Below are positions 15,640 to 24,473 of a stretch of DNA of 64,000 nt, one piece after another (position 1 is the stretch's first letter; each line of letters starts with the position of its first letter). The notes under the pieces were generated by a model. That model had not been told where the DNA came from, ran no database searches, and saw nothing but the letters and a program-made list of their open reading frames with translations. The DNA comes from Bacteroidia bacterium. GTDB lineage: Bacteria; Bacteroidota; Bacteroidia; Cytophagales; Cyclobacteriaceae. The DNA is taken from the NCBI GenBank assembly GCA_030425425.1, contig JAUIAO010000022.1, positions 16,988 through 80,987 on the forward strand, given 5' to 3'. The translations under genes and the position numbers were made by a program.

Positions 15640-17770
15640 AGCAGTAGAAACGTTCTATTATGACAATGCGATCGTTCGTAATTTTCTAATTGCGTCGGTC
15701 ATATTTGGTATAATTGGAATGACAGTAGGTCTCCTCGCTGCAATGCAGTTTTTCTGGCCAGAGTTAAGCTTTGGCTTACAGTACACTACCTTCGGACGAA
15801 TCAGGCCACTGCACACCAATGCAGTGATTTTTGCATTTGTAGGTAATGGAATCTTTGCGGGAGTGTATTATTCACTTCAGAGATTATGTAAAACCAGAAT
15901 GTTCAGTGATTTCCTGAGCAAAATCCACTTTTGGGGCTGGCAATTGATCATACTCTCAGCCGCTATCACTTTGCCACTGGGTATCACATCTAGTAAAGAA
16001 TATGCTGAGCTAGAGTGGCCTATCGATATCGCTATCGCATTGATTTGGGTAGTATTTGGTATCAACATGATGGCAACCATTATTAAGCGTAGAGAAAGAC
16101 ACATTTACGTTGCTATATGGTTCTATATAGCCACTTTCGTCACTGTAGCGATGCTTCACATTGTGAACAACATTGAGCTGCCAGTTACATTATTTAAAAG
16201 TTACTCTGTATATGCTGGTGTTCAGGATGCTCTGATTCAGTGGTGGTATGGACACAATGCTGTTGCATTCTTCCTGACTACTCCATATCTGGGATTAATG
16301 TATTATTTCGTTCCTAAAGCTGCGAACAGACCTGTATATTCCTATAGGTTGTCAATTGTGCACTTCTGGGCATTGATTTTTATCTATATCTGGGCTGGAC
16401 CTCACCACTTACTTTATAACGCACTCCCTGACTGGGCACAATCCTTAGGTACAGTATTCTCTGTGATGTTGATTGCACCATCTTGGGGTGGTATGCTGAA
16501 TGGTCTATTGACACTTCGAGGTGCATGGGACCGAGTGAGAGAAGATCCTATTTTGAAATTCATGGTAGTAGCAGTAACTGCTTACGGAATGTCTACTTTC
16601 GAAGGGCCAATGCTTTCTTTGAAAAACTTCAATGCTGTAACGCACTTTACTGACTGGATCGTAGCACACGTTCACGTAGGTGGTCTTGGATGGAATGGAT
16701 TTCTGACATTTGCTATGCTCTACTACCTGGTACCTAGAATGTGGGGAACCAAACTTTACTCAAAGAAATTAGCCAATACACACTTCTGGATTGGTACTTT
16801 AGGTATCATATTCTATGTGATGCCACTTTACTGGGCTGGTTTGACTCAGAGTTTAATGTGGAAACAATTCACTCCGGAAGGAACATTGGTATACAGTAAC
16901 TTCCTGGAAACAGTTACTCAGATCTTACCAATGTACATGCTGAGAGCATTAGGTGGTACACTTTATCTTGCAGGTGTAATTGTAATGGTGGTCAACCTCG
17001 TTAAAACTGCAAAATCTGGTAAGTTCATTCCTGAAGTAAAAGCAGAAGCTGCTCCGTTGAGCAAAGGATACCAGTCACCTAAGAGTGATGGATGGCACAG
17101 AAGAATCTTCGAATGGAGACCTGTTAATATGTTGATTTGGTCCTTAGTGGCAGTAGCAATTGGTGGTGCTGTAGAGATCATTCCTACATTCCTCGTGGAG
17201 TCAAACGTACCTACAATTGCCAGTGTAAAACCATATACTCCTCTTGAGTTAGAGGGTCGTGATATCTATATCCGAGAAGGATGTTATACATGTCACTCTC
17301 AGATGATCAGACCATTCAGATCAGAAACTGAAAGATATGGTGAATACGCTAAAGCTGGTGAGTTTGTTTATGATCATCCATTCCAGTGGGGATCTAAGCG
17401 AACTGGTCCAGACTTACTGCGAATTGGTGGTAAATACCCACATAGTTGGCATTACTATCACATGCTGGACCCTCGCAGTATGTCTCCTGGTTCTATCATG
17501 CCTCCATACCCATGGTTGTTTGAGCAGGATTGGGACAAAGAAACACTTCCAGCCAAGATTAGCGCTATGCAGACGCTGGGTGTTCCTTATGAAGATGGAT
17601 ATGAGAATGATGCTTTGGGAGATGCCGAATCTCAGGCAATGAAAATTGCTTCAGAGCTTAAGTCTCAGGATATCACCGTTTCTTCAGATAAAGAGATCGT
17701 AGCCTTGATCGCATATCTGCAGAGAATGGGAACAGATATCAGTAAAGTAGACGGTGTAGCTGAAAATTAA
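15602..17770 (+). CDS. ccoN: cbb3-type cytochrome c oxidase, fused CcoN-CcoO subunit
   Basis: The fused oxidase subunit reduces O2 with high affinity in the inner membrane. The N-terminal ~490 residues are CcoN (twelve membrane helices; HTNAVIF, WWYGHNAVAFFL, HHLLYNALPDW and HVHVGGLGWNGF carry the haem b, haem b3 and CuB His ligands). A linker and one membrane helix lead to the CcoO part, with the c-haem motif CYTCH (near 17282-17296) and axial Met region PGSIMPPYPWL. The NO fusion is usual in Bacteroidota. I prefer ATG 15602 (MEATLDQKQG); ATG 15578 and TTG 15575 are in frame upstream. ccoQ follows after 3 nt. Confidence 0.95.
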   Translation: MEATLDQKQGTTKAVETFYYDNAIVRNFLIASVIFGIIGMTVGLLAAMQFFWPELSFGLQYTTFGRIRPLHTNAVIFAFVGNGIFAGVYYSLQRLCKTRMFSDFLSKIHFWGWQLIILSAAITLPLGITSSKEYAELEWPIDIAIALIWVVFGINMMATIIKRRERHIYVAIWFYIATFVTVAMLHIVNNIELPVTLFKSYSVYAGVQDALIQWWYGHNAVAFFLTTPYLGLMYYFVPKAANRPVYSYRLSIVHFWALIFIYIWAGPHHLLYNALPDWAQSLGTVFSVMLIAPSWGGMLNGLLTLRGAWDRVREDPILKFMVVAVTAYGMSTFEGPMLSLKNFNAVTHFTDWIVAHVHVGGLGWNGFLTFAMLYYLVPRMWGTKLYSKKLANTHFWIGTLGIIFYVMPLYWAGLTQSLMWKQFTPEGTLVYSNFLETVTQILPMYMLRALGGTLYLAGVIVMVVNLVKTAKSGKFIPEVKAEAAPLSKGYQSPKSDGWHRRIFEWRPVNMLIWSLVAVAIGGAVEIIPTFLVESNVPTIASVKPYTPLELEGRDIYIREGCYTCHSQMIRPFRSETERYGEYAKAGEFVYDHPFQWGSKRTGPDLLRIGGKYPHSWHYYHMLDPRSMSPGSIMPPYPWLFEQDWDKETLPAKISAMQTLGVPYEDGYENDALGDAESQAMKIASELKSQDITVSSDKEIVALIAYLQRMGTDISKVDGVAEN

Positions 17771-17773
17771 ATC

Positions 17774-17965
17774 ATGCTAAAATTTATAAAACATCATATG
17801 GACAGTATCGCGGGAATAGAAATATTCCCGCTGATCTCCCTAATCATATTCTTTGTGTTCTTTATCGGCCTCATTATCTATGTTTGGAAAGCTGACAAAG
17901 AACGATTTCAAAAAATTTCTAGACTTCCTCTAGACTTAAATGAAGACGACAATGAGCAAGCTTAA
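17774..17965 (+). CDS. ccoQ: cbb3 oxidase small subunit CcoQ
   Basis: A 63-residue protein with one central membrane helix (about residues 17-41) followed by VWKADKERFQ, the standard CcoQ pattern. It stabilises the oxidase complex. It sits between ccoNO and ccoP and overlaps the start of ccoP. Confidence 0.88.
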   Translation: MLKFIKHHMDSIAGIEIFPLISLIIFFVFFIGLIIYVWKADKERFQKISRLPLDLNEDDNEQA

Positions 17966-18884
17966 ATATATTTTTATGGTACTGGCAGGGATGGGGCTCC
18001 CGCTTGTTACCCAGGCGCAAGACGCAAGTGATGCCTCGTTTTATGAGCAGAATCAGCTCGAAATTGTATTGGGTATTGCAGTGCTTACAGTAGTGGTAGC
18101 ATTAGTGGCTTTGATCACGGCACTTTACGCTATTAACACAATCCTTAATGTGAAGAATGCTGCTGAGGCAGAAGCTGAAGGTAGAGAGCCACTTGGTTTT
18201 TGGGCTAATTTCTGGGATAGATTTAATAGTGCAGTGCCATTAGAAGAAGAGGAAACCGTAATGACCGATCATGCATACGATGGTATTCGTGAATTGGACA
18301 ATAGACTCCCGCCTTGGTGGTTGTATGGTTTTTATTTCACCATCTTATTTGGAGTGGGATATTTGATTTATTTTCATGTGACTGGCGCAGGAGACCTGTC
18401 TGCTGCAGAATATGATAAGGAAATGGCCAGAGCTGAAGAAGAAGTACAGGCATATCTGGCATCTCAGGGTGGTTTGATAGACGAAAGTTCCGTGGAATTG
18501 CTGACTGCCGATGCTGAGATAGCAGCTGGGAAAGAGATTTTCATGGCCAATTGTGCTGCATGTCACGGAATGAATGGTGAAGGTACTGTAGGTCCAAACC
18601 TTACGGATAAATACTGGATTCACGGTGGTGACATCAAGTCTATATTCAAAACAATCAAATACGGAGTGCCGGCAAAAGGGATGATTCCATGGGAGTCGCA
18701 GCTAGGACCATCTGACATGCAGAAGGTAGCAAGCTACATTTATACCTTAGAAGGTACCAACCCTCCAAACCCTAAAGATCCACAAGGTGATCTTTTCGAA
18801 AGAGAAGGAGCTTCAACTGACTCTACGGAGGCTGCAGCTGAAGATACAACAGAAGTAAAAGTAGTGCTTGAGGCTGGAATGTAA
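17952..18884 (+). CDS. ccoP: cbb3 oxidase cytochrome c subunit CcoP
   Basis: I start at MSKLKYIF (17952); ATG 17940 is also in frame. A hydrophobic leader or first membrane helix, a second helix near residues 35-65, the CcoP-type WANFWDRFN and DHAYDGIRELDNRLPPWW motifs and a third helix precede one cytochrome c domain with CAACH (near 18550). Most CcoP proteins carry two haem c sites, but here only one CxxCH is visible, as often in Bacteroidota. The Thr/Glu-rich tail is low complexity. It overlaps ccoQ, and its stop overlaps the ATG of ccoG. Confidence 0.92.
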   Translation: MSKLKYIFMVLAGMGLPLVTQAQDASDASFYEQNQLEIVLGIAVLTVVVALVALITALYAINTILNVKNAAEAEAEGREPLGFWANFWDRFNSAVPLEEEETVMTDHAYDGIRELDNRLPPWWLYGFYFTILFGVGYLIYFHVTGAGDLSAAEYDKEMARAEEEVQAYLASQGGLIDESSVELLTADAEIAAGKEIFMANCAACHGMNGEGTVGPNLTDKYWIHGGDIKSIFKTIKYGVPAKGMIPWESQLGPSDMQKVASYIYTLEGTNPPNPKDPQGDLFEREGASTDSTEAAAEDTTEVKVVLEAGM

Positions 18885-20311
18885 TGGAACCAAATCTTAG
18901 CGAGTTATATAAAGATAAAGAGGCTGAAGAGTCTTTTAGAGATCATATTTCTACAGTTGATGAAAGTGGTAAGCGCCTTTGGGTTTATCCCAAGAAATCC
19001 AAAGGGCGCCTTACCGCCTATAGAAGAATAGTCAGCTTGGGATTGCTCGCTATTTTGTTCTCCGTGCCTTTTATAAAGGTAGGTGGAGAGCCATTATTAT
19101 TGTTAAATTTTCTGGAGAGGAAGTTTATCATTTTTGGTCAGATTTTCTGGCCTCAGGATTTTATATTAGCTGTATTTGGGATGATAAGTCTGATTGTATT
19201 TATCGTTTTGTTTACAGTAGTATATGGAAGGATTTTCTGCGGGTGGCTATGTCCGCAGACCATTTTCATGGAATGGGTATTTCGCCAGATTGAATATTGG
19301 ATAGAGGGTGATTATATGGCTCAGAAGAAGCTGAATAAACAACCCTGGAATACTCAGAAAATCCTCAAAAAAGGTTCTAAACAAATCATATTTGTTGCAA
19401 TCAGTGCATTGATTATGCATACTCTGGTGACTTACATCATTGGTGTAGATCGGCTTTGGGAACTGATTAGTCAAGGGCCAATGGAGGCACCGGGAACATT
19501 TGCTGCCATGGTAGTCTTTACCGGATTGTTCTACGGGGTGTTTGGTTGGATGCGTGAGCAAGTATGTACCACGATCTGTCCATACGGAAGATTCCAGGGA
19601 GTACTTCTGGATCGTCAGAGTATCGTCGTAGCATACGATTACAAGCGAGGAGAGACTAGAGGAAAATTCAGGAAAAATGAAGATAGAGCAGCAGAAAGTA
19701 AAGGTGACTGTATAGATTGTAAGCAGTGTGTGTACGTTTGTCCTACTGGTATTGATATCCGCAATGGTACCCAGCTGGAATGTGTAAACTGTACAGCGTG
19801 TATAGACGCTTGTGACTCCATTATGGATAAGGTAGGTAAACCGAGAGGCCTGGTTCGCTATGCCTCCGAAGAGAATATCGCAGAAGGTAAGCCATTCAGG
19901 TTTACCTGGAGAATGGCGGGTTATAGTACCGTATTGGCCGTACTGTTGGGAGTATTGGTTTTGTCATTGTCCATGAGGTCTGATTTTGAGACCACAATAT
20001 TGAGAACACCAGGTATGATGTATCAGGAGCGTGATAATGGGAATATCACCAACCTGTACAACTTCAAAATGGTCAATAAGACCAATGAGGAAATGCCTGT
20101 AACATTTGAACTGCTTAGTCCGGAAGGGAGTATTGAAATGGTAGGTGAGAATATCACCTTGAAACCACAAGGTATTGGAGAAGGAGCCTTCTTCGTGGTA
20201 CTGAAACCAGAGAATATTGCCTCTATGAGTAGTAAAATAGAAATTGGAGTTTACTCCGAAGGAGAGTTGATTGAGACGGTGAAAACCAAGTTTTTAGGGC
20301 CTGCCATTTAG
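18884..20311 (+). CDS. ccoG: cbb3 oxidase maturation ferredoxin-type protein CcoG
   Basis: The 475-residue membrane protein of the RdxA/FixG family has about five membrane helices, a CGWLCPQT site between helices, CTTICPYGR, and a double cluster region with CIDCKQCVYVCP and CVNCTACIDAC for [4Fe-4S] clusters. The C-terminal ~110 residues form the IgG-like domain of the family. It is thought to handle Cu redox chemistry in oxidase assembly. The ATG overlaps the ccoP stop. ccoH follows after 50 nt. Confidence 0.94.
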   Translation: MEPNLSELYKDKEAEESFRDHISTVDESGKRLWVYPKKSKGRLTAYRRIVSLGLLAILFSVPFIKVGGEPLLLLNFLERKFIIFGQIFWPQDFILAVFGMISLIVFIVLFTVVYGRIFCGWLCPQTIFMEWVFRQIEYWIEGDYMAQKKLNKQPWNTQKILKKGSKQIIFVAISALIMHTLVTYIIGVDRLWELISQGPMEAPGTFAAMVVFTGLFYGVFGWMREQVCTTICPYGRFQGVLLDRQSIVVAYDYKRGETRGKFRKNEDRAAESKGDCIDCKQCVYVCPTGIDIRNGTQLECVNCTACIDACDSIMDKVGKPRGLVRYASEENIAEGKPFRFTWRMAGYSTVLAVLLGVLVLSLSMRSDFETTILRTPGMMYQERDNGNITNLYNFKMVNKTNEEMPVTFELLSPEGSIEMVGENITLKPQGIGEGAFFVVLKPENIASMSSKIEIGVYSEGELIETVKTKFLGPAI

Positions 20312-20361
20312 CATAGTATGGCAGCTCTATCTCTTTCTTTTTAGCAACTGTAACTGTAGAA

Positions 20362-20805
20362 ATGATGAAGTTTAATTGGGGACACGGCATAGTCGTGGCG
20401 TTTGCGCTATTCATGTCGTTTGTGATTTACGCAGTAGTTACCGCATTCAGACAAGACGTGGATCTGGTATCAGAAACTTACTATAAAGACGAATTAGTAT
20501 ATCAGGAAAGAATCGATGAGAAATCAAACCTTGCTCAGAGTGGTTTGGAATTAAAACTGGAGCAAACAAGTGATGCACTGATCGTTAAGTTCCCACAGGA
20601 GTTCAGCACGGCATCTGGAGATATACATTTGTTCCATCCTTCCAGAGAGATTTTTGATAAGCATTTTGATATCGACCTAAACGATGACCTGGCTCACGTG
20701 ATCAGCAAAGAGAACGTAGCAAAGGGTCGGTTCAAGGTGAAGATTTCCTGGGCGACTGCTGATAGTACCAACTATTATCAGGAAGCAGAAGTTTTTCTTC
20801 AATGA
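20362..20805 (+). CDS. ccoH: cbb3 oxidase assembly protein CcoH (FixH family)
   Basis: The 147-residue protein has one N-terminal membrane helix (residues 8-27) and the conserved YYKDELVYQERIDEKSNL segment just after it, the FixH hallmark, then a periplasmic beta domain. It is an assembly factor that binds nascent CcoN. The stop overlaps the start of the next gene by 4 nt. Confidence 0.9.
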   Translation: MMKFNWGHGIVVAFALFMSFVIYAVVTAFRQDVDLVSETYYKDELVYQERIDEKSNLAQSGLELKLEQTSDALIVKFPQEFSTASGDIHLFHPSREIFDKHFDIDLNDDLAHVISKENVAKGRFKVKISWATADSTNYYQEAEVFLQ

Positions 20806-21485
20806 CCGGAGCATTTCTGATCGGCTTGATTGGTAGTCTGCACTGCGTGGGAATGTGTGGTCCTTTGATGATTACCTTCTCTGGTAAATCTGGTAGATAT
20901 CCCGGTGTATCTTTTTTATTGTATCACATTGGTCGACTGCTGGTTTACACAGGTATAGGACTTGTGTTTGGTATTCTAAGCACATCCTTATTCTTTTTCC
21001 AGTTTCAACAGTATGGGTCCATTATTTTGGGGTTGCTGATCATCATTGTTTATGTTTTCCCCAAATGGAGAAACAAAATCGAGGGACTGTACTATAACTC
21101 TGGTTTGTATGCATTTTTCAAAAAGAAACTCACCGGGTTTTATGGTGGTAAAGCCAAATGGTTTGCGGCAGGGTTGCTGAACGGTCTGTTGCCATGCGGA
21201 ATGATCTACCTGGCTGCAGCAGGAGCTACCCTTACCGGTAATATGCTGGATGCAATCTTGTTTATGATATCTTTTGGATTAGGAACTATTCCGGCGTTAT
21301 TTACACTCACCTATCTTTCTAAAAAGCTCCCTCAGGTTATTAGCAAAATGTCATATATCGTAACCCCAGTGGCATTGATCTCTGGTGCGCTATTGATTTA
21401 TCGAGGGTTTACGGTGCAAAACCCAGATATGAACCAACTCATACAAGCCCACATAATGAACGCCATCAGCGTTTGTGGTTTCTAG
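20802..21485 (+). CDS. SafE/UreH-type membrane transporter of the cco operon
   Basis: The 227-residue protein has about six membrane helices and the paired family motifs GSLHCVGMCGP (residues 11-21) and GLLNGLLPCGMIY, each with conserved Cys. Proteins of this UreH_2/TauE-like family are common at the end of cco clusters and are suspected to move copper or small sulphur compounds; the substrate is not known here. The 4-nt overlap with ccoH places it as the last gene of the operon. It converges with der across 9 nt. Confidence 0.85.
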   Translation: MTGAFLIGLIGSLHCVGMCGPLMITFSGKSGRYPGVSFLLYHIGRLLVYTGIGLVFGILSTSLFFFQFQQYGSIILGLLIIIVYVFPKWRNKIEGLYYNSGLYAFFKKKLTGFYGGKAKWFAAGLLNGLLPCGMIYLAAAGATLTGNMLDAILFMISFGLGTIPALFTLTYLSKKLPQVISKMSYIVTPVALISGALLIYRGFTVQNPDMNQLIQAHIMNAISVCGF

Positions 21486-21494
21486 ACAATCAGA

Positions 21495-22808
21495 TTACTT
21501 CTGACGGAAAACCAGCTTTACAGGAACCCCTTCAAAATCGAAATGTGATCTCAATTTATTGATTAGGTAGCGCTCATACGATTCTTTGATGTCCTTAGGA
21601 TGATTACAGAAAAACGCAAATGTTGGAGTCTTTGTCGGTAACTGAGTGATGTATTTGATTTTAATGTGTTTACCTCTTACTGCCGGAGGAGGATAGTTTT
21701 CTATCTCCTTCAGCATCACATCGTTGAGCTTGGATGTGCTGATTTTCTTGGTTTTGTTTTCAGCTACTTTGAGTGCCAACTCTACTACTTTAAAAATCCG
21801 TTGTTTATTGATAACACTGGTAAAAATCACCGGGATGTAGGAGAGAGGACCTAATCGCTCAGCTATATGTTTCCGGTATTCCTCAGCAGAATTGGTTTCT
21901 TTTTCCCAGAGATCCCATTTGTTCACCATGATGATGGTGCCCTTTTTGTATTTGTGGGCCAGACCGATGATATTCATATCCTGGGCTTCCAGGCCGTTGG
22001 TAGCATCCAATATCACTATGCAGATATCACTATCCTGAAGTGCCTGAATGGCACGGAGCACGGAGTAGAACTCTATGTCTTCTTTTACTTTGGTTTTTCT
22101 TCTGATACCCGCCGTGTCGGTGAGAATGAAGTCTTTTCCAAAAAGATTGTAACGACTGTCTATTGCGTCTCTTGTAGTGCCCGATATGTTCGTGACGATA
22201 CTCCGTTCTTTACCGAGCAAAGCATTGAGAAAAGATGACTTACCTACATTAGGTCTACCCACTATGGCAATTCTAGGTAGCTTACTCAGCTCGTCTCGTT
22301 CGTCTTCTTCCTCTTCGAAATAGGCTACGGTTTCATCGAGGAGGTCTCCGGTACCTGTTCCGCTGGTAGAAGAAATGGTAAAAATTTTATCCGAAATCCC
22401 TAGTTGATAAAACTCAGAAGCCATATAAGATTTCTCGGCATTGTCGGCTTTGTTGGCCACAATGACCACAGGTTTTCCTGTTTCACGTACCACATTGGCA
22501 AAATCCTGATCCAGTCCATGCAAACCAACATGGCAATCTACCATGAATAAGATGACATTGGCTTCCTGTAGCGCTTCTTTTACCTGCGTACGGATTGCTC
22601 CCTCAAACACGTCATCAGAGCCTTCTACATACCCTCCGGTATCTATGACCGTAAAGGTCTTCCCATTCCACTCACAATAACCATAATGCCGGTCTCGGGT
22701 TACTCCCGATTCATTATCCATGATAGCCTGTTTTCTCTCGATCAATCGGTTAAACAGGGTGGATTTTCCTACATTCGGTCGTCCTACTATTGCTACAATA
22801 TTTGCCAT
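21495..22808 (-). CDS. der: Ribosome-assembly GTPase Der (EngA)
   Basis: The 437-residue protein has two tandem G domains, each with a complete P-loop (GRPNVGKST near residue 8 and GRPNVGKSS near residue 183), DTxG and NKxD motifs, and a C-terminal KH-like domain ending in VPVKLVFRQK. Der acts in 50S ribosome assembly. The length is normal. The gene stands alone between the cco operon and the H-NOX gene. A housekeeping gene, it helps show this is chromosome. Confidence 0.97.
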   Translation of the reverse strand: MANIVAIVGRPNVGKSTLFNRLIERKQAIMDNESGVTRDRHYGYCEWNGKTFTVIDTGGYVEGSDDVFEGAIRTQVKEALQEANVILFMVDCHVGLHGLDQDFANVVRETGKPVVIVANKADNAEKSYMASEFYQLGISDKIFTISSTSGTGTGDLLDETVAYFEEEEDERDELSKLPRIAIVGRPNVGKSSFLNALLGKERSIVTNISGTTRDAIDSRYNLFGKDFILTDTAGIRRKTKVKEDIEFYSVLRAIQALQDSDICIVILDATNGLEAQDMNIIGLAHKYKKGTIIMVNKWDLWEKETNSAEEYRKHIAERLGPLSYIPVIFTSVINKQRIFKVVELALKVAENKTKKISTSKLNDVMLKEIENYPPPAVRGKHIKIKYITQLPTKTPTFAFFCNHPKDIKESYERYLINKLRSHFDFEGVPVKLVFRQK

Positions 22809-22904
22809 AAGTCTGCAAATTTAGCTTTTTTGAGGATGTGAGGGTTAGAATAAAATCAATTAAAAATTGAACAGGGATTTATGATCAATTGAATCAATTA
22901 ACCA

Positions 22905-23444
22905 TTATGATTCTATTTCTTCAAAAGTGAGCCTGAGTCGCTGTTCGTCCAGTTTTTCGATGTTTGTAGTATCGCTAAACTTGATGTCTAAGCCTTTGAT
23001 CAGTGAAATGAACAGATCGATGAGATTGCGATCTGATTTGTAGGTTATATGTAGCACATTATCCGATTCCCACTCATAGATAAACCTCGGAGGATAGGCC
23101 CCTTTGATATGACCTGTGACCACCTCGTGAACATGATCCAGCTTGGTGATGGCATCTTTGGTGCTTTTCATACCTCGGTAGAACACGCCGTATACTCTGG
23201 GTGAGTAATCCACACACCAATGTTCCCCGAACACATCGAAGATTTCTGTGATTGGTACTTTTAGCACTGTAGAAGTAAGTACAAAAAGTTCGATGCTCTG
23301 TACCTCGTCAATGTCTTCCCGGATTTGCGTGCCGAAACTAAAATCAGCTTCGTTTCCGAATGCTGTCATCACTTTTCCCCAGGCTTCTTCGCCGTATACC
23401 TTAATGATTGATTCTTCAAGGCAATAGTGGATAGTTCCTTTCAT
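22905..23444 (-). CDS. H-NOX haem-NO/O2-binding protein
   Basis: I start at MKGTIHYCLEE (23444), which matches the H-NOX N-terminus; an upstream ATG at 23513 would add 23 residues of poor fit. The 179-residue single domain holds the proximal His106 (LDHVHEVV), Pro118 and the YxSxR motif (Tyr135, Ser137, Arg139) that grips the haem propionates. H-NOX proteins bind NO, and some bind O2, and control partner kinases or cyclases. No kinase is adjacent; a REC-only response regulator is divergently encoded 200 nt away. A role in NO or redox signalling is inferred. Confidence 0.9.
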   Translation of the reverse strand: MKGTIHYCLEESIIKVYGEEAWGKVMTAFGNEADFSFGTQIREDIDEVQSIELFVLTSTVLKVPITEIFDVFGEHWCVDYSPRVYGVFYRGMKSTKDAITKLDHVHEVVTGHIKGAYPPRFIYEWESDNVLHITYKSDRNLIDLFISLIKGLDIKFSDTTNIEKLDEQRLRLTFEEIES

Positions 23445-23642
23445 AATATAGTTGGTTGAGTAAGATTGTAGTATAACTAATTTCGGGGTTAAGATAATTA
23501 ACCTGATCATCAATCAGCAACCGAATGTAGTCAATGAGAAAAAATTTTAACTGACCGATTATCTGAGTATCGGTGCCATTCAACGATTATTTTGTGAAGA
23601 AACATTTTGAATTGATGAATTTTGGACAAAGAGGAAATCACT

Positions 23643-24032
23643 ATGTTTGCAGAAGTTATGTCACAGTCCAAAATCAGTACCATCTGGAGTCTCGATGATG
23701 ACTACATCCAATTGGAAGTAGTACGAAGTATGGTGAAGTACCAGATGCCCGAGGTTTCATTCAAAACCTTTGATAAGAGTAAAGAGCTGGTGGATCTATT
23801 TAGAAGCGGTGTTTATCCCGATTTACTTTTTTTGGACATCAGAATGCCGGAGATCAATGGGCTTGAGGTATTGGAACTGATACAGGATCTTCAGGTTCCT
23901 TCTTTGGTGATTATGCTTACTTCTTCCGCTAATCCTGCGGATCGGGAGAAATGTGAGCAATACTCTTTTGTGAAAGGTTATGAGCAGAAACCACTTCATC
24001 CGAATGTTTTGAAGCAGTTGGCTGAATTATGA
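23643..24032 (+). CDS. Stand-alone receiver domain (REC-only response regulator)
   Basis: I start at ATG 23643 (MFAEVMSQSK); TTG 23622 is in frame upstream. The 129-residue receiver has the acidic pocket (LDDDYIQ), phosphoacceptor Asp65 in LFLDIRMPEING, the Thr/Ser of MLTSSA and Lys in EQKPLHP. There is no output domain, so it may act as a phosphate shuttle or bind a protein partner. It is divergent from the H-NOX gene and may respond to it. It ends 24 nt before the convergent signalling operon. Confidence 0.85.
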   Translation: MFAEVMSQSKISTIWSLDDDYIQLEVVRSMVKYQMPEVSFKTFDKSKELVDLFRSGVYPDLLFLDIRMPEINGLEVLELIQDLQVPSLVIMLTSSANPADREKCEQYSFVKGYEQKPLHPNVLKQLAEL

Positions 24033-24056
24033 TCTTTCGATTTTCAGTGATTTGGT

Positions 24057-24467
24057 CTAAAGCATGATTTGCCTGACCAACTCCTGGGTTTTTAACTTGA
24101 CCAGTCCCACGTTGGCTTCAGCCGAACAAACTACACCAAAAACATAATCCGGATTCTCAGGTAATTTGGTGAGAAAATAAAGTAATTCATCCACATAAAA
24201 AATAATCTCGTTGAATGTCTGGGCATCCTCTTTTTTGAAAAATATTTTCTGAAACTTTCTCTCCAGACTCAGTTCGTCATGTTTTTCGAACAGGTCCTGT
24301 GCTGACTTTTTCAGCAGGTCGAAATGCGCTTTTCTAACCTCTTCCAGATTCATCTCCTGTGTGAATTTGTTTGACTTTACATCAAGTAATACTACCCCGA
24401 GGTTTTTTGGAATGATTTGGAAGCTTTGTTTAATGGCGTTATCAGCAGTCATAAAATATTCTTTCAC
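24057..24467 (-). CDS. Unknown small protein at the end of the PP2C signalling operon
   Basis: The 136-residue soluble protein (ATG 24452 gives a start five codons shorter) is rich in Lys, Glu and Leu. A beta-like start (SFQIIPKNLGVVLLDV) is followed by long helices. I recognise no family. The gene lies 6 nt behind the PP2C-like gene 24474-25646 and is almost certainly cotranscribed, so it is probably a partner, regulator or substrate of that protein. No Cys or His motif or membrane helix is visible. Confidence 0.6.
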   Translation of the reverse strand: MKEYFMTADNAIKQSFQIIPKNLGVVLLDVKSNKFTQEMNLEEVRKAHFDLLKKSAQDLFEKHDELSLERKFQKIFFKKEDAQTFNEIIFYVDELLYFLTKLPENPDYVFGVVCSAEANVGLVKLKTQELVRQIML

Positions 24468-24473
24468 TTAAGA

